A DNA stretch of 64,000 bases, from assembly GCA_951799405.1 (NCBI GenBank), contig OX637339.1:9424001-9488000 (forward strand), given 5' to 3'. The notes beneath the pieces were generated by a model. That model was not told where the DNA came from. It saw nothing but the letters and a program-made list of their open reading frames with translations, and searched no databases. This document shows, in pieces, positions 59,274 through 64,000 of this stretch. The position numbers and the translations under genes are program-made. Position 1 is the first letter of the stretch. Every line of letters begins with the position of its first letter. The DNA comes from Agapetus fuscipes. Lineage: Eukaryota; Arthropoda; Insecta; Trichoptera; Glossosomatidae.

Positions 59274-59358
59274 CAAATTCCAGATCTGATCTGCTTCGAG
59301 ATTCTTTGAATTTCCTGTCGATCGCGCGCGTCGACAATTTACGTTTGTCCGCTGCCAT
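59274..59358 (-). other. Possible minus-strand first coding exon
   Basis: ATG at 59358 opens MAADKRKLSTRAIDRKFKES and 8 more residues, up to a strong donor G|GTGAGT at 59273. The composition is basic and resembles the N-termini of transposon-encoded or DNA-binding proteins, but I recognise no family. It stands next to a repeat family E fragment, so it may be a transposon exon. Confidence 0.2.
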
Positions 59359-59559
59359 AGATGAATGAACTGAGGTATTTTCTTATGAATTCGGAAAATT
59401 TCTGAATTTGGATTTTTTTCTCGGCGAGCAAACGTCAGTGTTGTACTGCCGTCCTTAGCAACCGATAACAAAATATTTGTTTGCCTTTTCCCTAGCAATC
59501 CGGCCGGGGACGATACAATGTTGTTTATGTCAATTCACGTGCGGACCTCATTGTTGCAT

Positions 59560-60500
59560 AGACACATGTGACATGGAGGTACAAGGCTAATAAAAGGCGA
59601 AAAGATACAGAATATCCTGTGACCCATAGACAATCTAACCATCAACTCGGTCAAACAGGTTGAAATCTAGGATTTTTTATACGAAATTTTGCACGTTTTT
59701 TCACACGCCTTGGTGAGTGTGTACTTACAAAATATGAAGACTCACACACCTACCCACCTACTAATGCATTAATACTCCAGTGTGAATGCCCTTTATAATT
59801 ATTGTTAGGAATATGTGATTGTGTGTTTTGTTTGTCTTTGAAGTCTCTAGATATAGGTACTTGTATTGATAATTATAATAGTCGAGATAGCTCGAGTTCT
59901 TTGATGTTCTAGTACAGTCTCGCAAGCAACAATTCTCGATGATTCGAGAATAATTCTTATTCTCTCTATAAATAAAAAGGGCCAAGGTTGTCTGTAGTGG
60001 GAGAGAAGCGAACTGACCGTTTAAATGTGAAGGTGTACCTATAAATGTGACTCGTATGTGAAATAAATTGTGTAAAAATAAAAAAATTAACCTGGTAAAA
60101 TCATAACACGAAATTAATGCTACCAAGGTCGCCCCATATATTCTTCTTCTTCTTGTTGTGCTATCACAAGCGCGGTTATCTCCTTTGATCGTCGCGCGGT
60201 GCTTCAGGTGTCGAGTCCACATAGCGCAATACTACAGCTGATAGCAATGTGATGGATGGGACATGAAACGATACAGATATCGGCCTGCCTACTCCGCACT
60301 ATCTGTCTCCTTATCAAACTTATTAATGTGAGGCATACGTGTAATAATAACCTACATACAAATATATATAGTTGAATGATCTGCATTCGCGTATCTACGA
60401 ATTTACGCAAAATACTAAAATATTTCAAAATACTTTACTGGCAATCCCTAGAACAAGTTTTCGTGATATTACTGACTACTGAGTAATAATAAGAATATTA
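59560..60500. other. Unique A+T-rich DNA, no gene
   Basis: Only short chance frames on both strands, with no splice-supported or conserved peptide. Confidence 0.4.
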
Positions 60501-60504
60501 GGAT

Positions 60505-60800
60505 GATCTATTTGGTGAGCGCTGTTTTTGTGTGTATCACGCCTCAAGGGCGCTCTGTGAGCTTGGTAGTCGCTATTGGAAGCGGCAGCTCCCAAGCACG
60601 ACCCAGCTGCTAGGGTAGGATAGGATGGACCTTTGGTGACCGGTCTTTCGTAAAGGTATATGATTTTTTCAACCCAGCGAAGAGCATATTTGAAAATATA
60701 AATGATCTATTTTTTGTGCTCCGCCAGGATTCGAACACACAACCTTCCATTTACGAGTCCGAAACGTTACCACTAGCGACTAGACTACGGACCGGTCAAG
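60505..60800 (-). repeat. tRNA-headed SINE family B
   Basis: Minus-strand copy. The head ends at 60800 (GACCGGTCCGTAGTCTAGTC) and the tail is AATAATATT near 60490. A near-complete family C head follows on the plus strand from 60826. Confidence 0.75.
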
Positions 60801-60825
60801 TACTAGGTATATATATAGTCCAGTG

Positions 60826-61155
60826 GGCAGTGGGTAGAGTTGGTAGAGTGCTTGCATTCCATGCCGAGAGCTACGTTTCGATTCACATCGAGGGAGTCAG
60901 AAATGATTTTTCGTTTCGGTGCTCATTTCAAATCTAAAATCAAAATGCAGGCACGGTCGCCTTTGAAAGAAATTAGAATCAGTCAAGCCTCAAGCCTCCC
61001 GATTTTTTAATGGAGGCTGAGTAAACCTTGCCGGTATTTTATTTTGGACTTAAAATAAATACCAAAACAAGGAATCGTTGGTACAGGGACACCCTCGATG
61101 GGAATAGAACCCTAGCATGGAATGCAAGCGTAAAACTGAGCTATCGACCGCACCA
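60826..61155. repeat. Two family C pieces facing each other
   Basis: A plus-oriented head and front body (60826-60960) is followed by a minus-oriented head and front body (61008-61155). The pair mirrors around about 60985. Confidence 0.65.
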
Positions 61156-61278
61156 TAGCATGGGCAATAAATAATGATTGAGTTTAATGAGAGAATAAAA
61201 GTCTTCATTGGTGTTGCATGCTGCACAAGTCATGTGATCGCCGGGGGGGCAGCATTACAGGGACTTAACATATGTAGC

Positions 61279-61305
61279 GCCGCAGGGGGCGCCTGTAGGG
61301 GGCAG
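61279..61305 (+). promoter_or_regulatory. Two tandem CTCF-like motifs
   Basis: GCCGCAGGGGGCGC (61279-61292) and CCTGTAGGGGGCAG (61292-61305) each fit the CTCF core CCNSYAGRKGGCRS, with at most one mismatch in the first, same orientation, 13 bp apart. A weaker G-rich relative lies at about 61242-61256. They are in a G+C-rich island in an A+T-rich region. Confidence 0.4.
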
Positions 61306-61532
61306 ACAGGGGCGTGCGTAGCGTTTCAAGCGCGAACAGGCAACACAATGGAATTTTTCCGGTTCAGATGTTAACGCAACACAACTACGCAACTAATCTA
61401 CACATATAGTGTAACTTCTTGTTGCGCTATCCCCGAAAGGTTTCGTATGTGGCGAGTGGAACCTATTTATATTTACAGGTAAGGGTACGGCCTTACGCCA
61501 AGCCACTTCAGTTGAAGTGGGGGTTTCTTGGG

Positions 61533-61830
61533 CCGGTTCGTAGTCCAGTTCGGAATTGTAAATGGAAGGTTGTGGATTCGAATCCCGGCGAAGCACAAAA
61601 AAAATATACCATGTATATTTCTAAATGTGCTCTTCGATGGGTTGAAAAATTCATAAACCTTTACCAAAGACCGGTCACTGAAAGGTCCATCCAACCTTAC
61701 AACAACTGGGTCTTGCTTGAGAATTGGCGTTTTCTACAGCGACGACCAAGCTCGCAGAGGGCTCTTGAGGTGTGATACACATAAAAACAGCGCTCACCAA
61801 ATAAATCATCCTAATATTATTATTACTATT
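61533..61830 (+). repeat. tRNA-headed SINE family B, ATT-tailed copy
   Basis: Complete head with boxes A and B and body, ending AATAAATCATCCTAATATTA followed by TTATTACTATT. It is inserted immediately next to a family C fragment (61400-61530). Confidence 0.75.
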
Positions 61831-62089
61831 TGAAATAGCATTCTACAAACACCTAAACGGGAAATAATTTCTGACACCCTCGGTGGGATTCGGACCCGAG
61901 CTCACGGGGTGGAATGCAAGCACTCTACCAACTGCGCTATCGACCGGACAAGTTAGTTTCTTGTAAAACACTTCGCTATTACATAAATAAATATAAGGAC
62001 ATTTTTTTGGCATGTGATATTTTTAGTGAATCATACCTCAAGGGTTTGTCCAGTTTGTAATCTAATGGGAGCTCAAATAAAAAAGTGTC

Positions 62090-62355
62090 GCTCGTGGCGA
62101 GTGAACTTATTTATTTTCATAGGCAAAGGGGGCGGCCTTACGCCAACCACTTCACTTAAATTGAAAATTTCCCAGCTCCCAGGGGTGCTCATTCTCATTT
62201 CTTGTGAAAGCTGAGTAAATCTCGCCGGTATCTTGATTTTGGGTCTGACATAACCACCGAAACGGGAAATCATTTCTGACATTCTTGACAATGATAGAAC
62301 TTTAGCCCTCTGGCATGGAACGCAAGCATTCTACCAACTGAGCTATCGGCCGGAC
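62090..62355 (-). repeat. tRNA-headed SINE family C
   Basis: Head GCCGATAGCTCAGTTGGTAG (minus strand), then the family C body through AATAAATAAGTTCACTCGCC. Box B is mutated (AAAGTTCTATCA). Confidence 0.7.
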
Positions 62356-63069
62356 AAGCTAACACAATAAATTTAAATTTGTTAGATGTACAATGGTACG
62401 CGTTATATATAGGTAGATTACATTTGGAGATTAATATCTAGATTTTAGACCAGTGATTTCTGGATTGTGTTATATCGATTCTAGCTTCAACTACTCGAGA
62501 GCGAAACGATTCGAGTCCGAAGTAATACCTATTCATAAATTTATAATACCTAGCCAAGGCTTTATGAGGCTGTGAGCCACTAGAGATGGACCTCTGACTG
62601 GAATATCAGATACTTTACTCAACAACGAATACTGCTATGGATTTTGGATTCGATTTTTATAGCAATCTTTCCCGAAACTATGAACTACAATTCGACTTGA
62701 CATTTTTACTTGTTTGATCGATTACCAATCATCCTTCCTGTTACCGTTACTGTATCTAGACGTCATTCTGCTAGGGATGGTCAGTACCTCCACAGATGTG
62801 TTTCTACTTTGATCTGTCCTTGCACATTTGTTTCATCTCCTCAATATTCATCACATCACTTTTTTAACTCAGCAGATCCCAGTAAAATCGCAATGTATAT
62901 TATTTGATCAATCCATTCTTTCTTACTTGAGGTTATAAAGTCAACGAGTTCATTTAACTTAAAAATAAGAATAAAATACAGATCAGTCCGTAGTCTAGTG
63001 ATTAACGCTACAGGCTCGTAATTCGAAGGACATAGTTTCGCATTCCGGCTGAGCACTTCATAGTATCTG

Positions 63070-63103
63070 ATACTTGGTAAAAGTATCAGATACTATCACT
63101 GTT
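63070..63103. repeat. Short perfect hairpin AGTATCTGATACT
   Basis: ATAGTATCTGATACTT followed after a few bases by AAGTATCAGATACTAT. It stands directly after a SINE head fragment. Confidence 0.6.
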
Positions 63104-63476
63104 CAGTTACTATATGGCTCCGGCTGTATTACTGTGAGGCTCTCGGTTTATGGACATAAAAGAATGATCGTACCGGATGTTTTAGCCGTTTTTGATTGGC
63201 CCGGGTCCCGCCATTGGATTTGCGGGCCACATCATTATTCTCTATTCATCGATATGTTCTTTTATTGTGCGACTTGAAAGGCCGTCTGGAACCGGTATAA
63301 AAAAAACACTCATGGTTTATTGCTTTATTAGTTATAATTAGTCGAGTCATGTACAACACTATTATAATACAAAAATCGCATACGATATATTCTTAAAGCC
63401 CGTCCAGAAAAAAATATTTAAAATGGAGTCCGCACATTTAAACCGATGCAAAAATGTGACGTTGCATGGCCGGGTA

Positions 63477-63936
63477 GCGTGTTCCCATTCCTAGACCTAA
63501 AAGGAATGTTTACTCAGACAAGCACACGGAAAAAATTTAATTCATCAAGTAGTTTCAGTTTTTCCATATTTACTCAAAAACTATTGACATTATAAAAAAA
63601 CGGTTTCGATACTACACAATACAATGTATAGTTCTATAAATAGAATGAAAAAAAATATTTCCAAAACATAGCACACACGAGAAAGTAGCTACAGAAGTGA
63701 AAAAAACGTATTTTTTTTAAATATTTTTTTGTGGTCGCAATTTTTAAGTTATATATTTTGTTTAAACTTTATAATTAAGATAAAAAATTAATAAACATGC
63801 TTGATTTTTTTCATTACTGTCACTTTTTTGCTAAGACCATAAAGTGTAAGAAACAATAACGGCAGATTTAGGGTATGATACTTCCGTGTGCATTTCTGAG
63901 TGAACATTCCTTTTAGGTCTAGGAATGGGAACACGC
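63477..63936. mobile_element. Mutator-like MITE with about 52-bp inverted ends and 9-bp duplication
   Basis: Ends GCGTGTTCCCATTCCTAGAC and the exact mirror. The match extends about 52 bases with a few differences, to GCACACGGAA. Flanked by GGCCGGGTA at 63468-63476 and 63937-63945, a perfect 9-bp duplication. Long TIRs plus a 9-bp duplication suit the Mutator superfamily. The interior is A+T-rich and non-coding. Inserted into another dispersed repeat (CATGGCCGGGTTGCTAG type). Confidence 0.75.
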
Positions 63937-64000
63937 GGCCGGGTAGGTACCGGAATGTTATTATTACTGAAATGATTTATTGACTTACAGGTAACATAGG

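Noticed and set aside
61242..61256. Third CTCF-like motif
   Set aside because: Only about 11 of 14 core positions fit and it is mostly a G-run.

Overview
This is an A+T-rich animal nuclear window, very probably from an insect. Genes are split by long introns and embedded in degenerate transposable elements, with GT-AG splice sites and no operon logic. Three conserved genes lie head to tail on the minus strand. In transcription order they are the 3' part of a Frizzled-4-type Wnt receptor (37910-39400), the complete HAP40/F8A gene in six exons (31495-35392), and the 5' 22 exons of GBF1/gartenzwerg, the Golgi Arf guanine-nucleotide exchange factor (29886 down to 730, continuing off the left edge). 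All GBF1 and F8A exon boundaries were placed by hand on GT/AG sites, and the reading phase closes at every junction. No plus-strand gene could be established.

Layout: 1-30 kb is GBF1. Its introns hold a nearly intact two-ORF LINE (about 4989-8990), several non-autonomous DNA elements, LINE tail fragments and SINE-like repeats. The region 30-31.4 kb is intergenic with LINE debris. F8A occupies 31.5-35.4 kb, and 35.4-37.1 kb is intergenic. The last exon and 3' UTR of fz4 lie at 37.1-39.4 kb. From 39.4 kb to the right edge I see no conserved exon. This stretch is either the first intron of fz4 or intergenic DNA, because the missing 5' part of the fz4 cysteine-rich domain must lie upstream. It is filled with at least three short dispersed repeat families (two with tRNA-like heads), foldback elements and LINE tails.

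The most unusual signal is in GBF1. Two separate exons have their 3' half, their 5' splice site and a little intron tandemly repeated into the downstream intron, five-plus times with a 126-bp unit and four times with a 150-bp unit. Both units are multiples of three, both arrays stay open in the coding frame, and nearly every copy keeps a good splice donor. Other points of interest are datable nested insertions with clean target-site duplications, a family of small covarying RNA-like motifs resembling hammerhead ribozymes, a LINE reverse transcriptase with a broken catalytic aspartate, and a pair of CTCF-like motifs near 61.29 kb.

The three genes have unrelated cellular roles: Wnt reception at the plasma membrane, a huntingtin-associated endosome factor, and Arf1 activation at the Golgi. 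I infer no functional link from their proximity.
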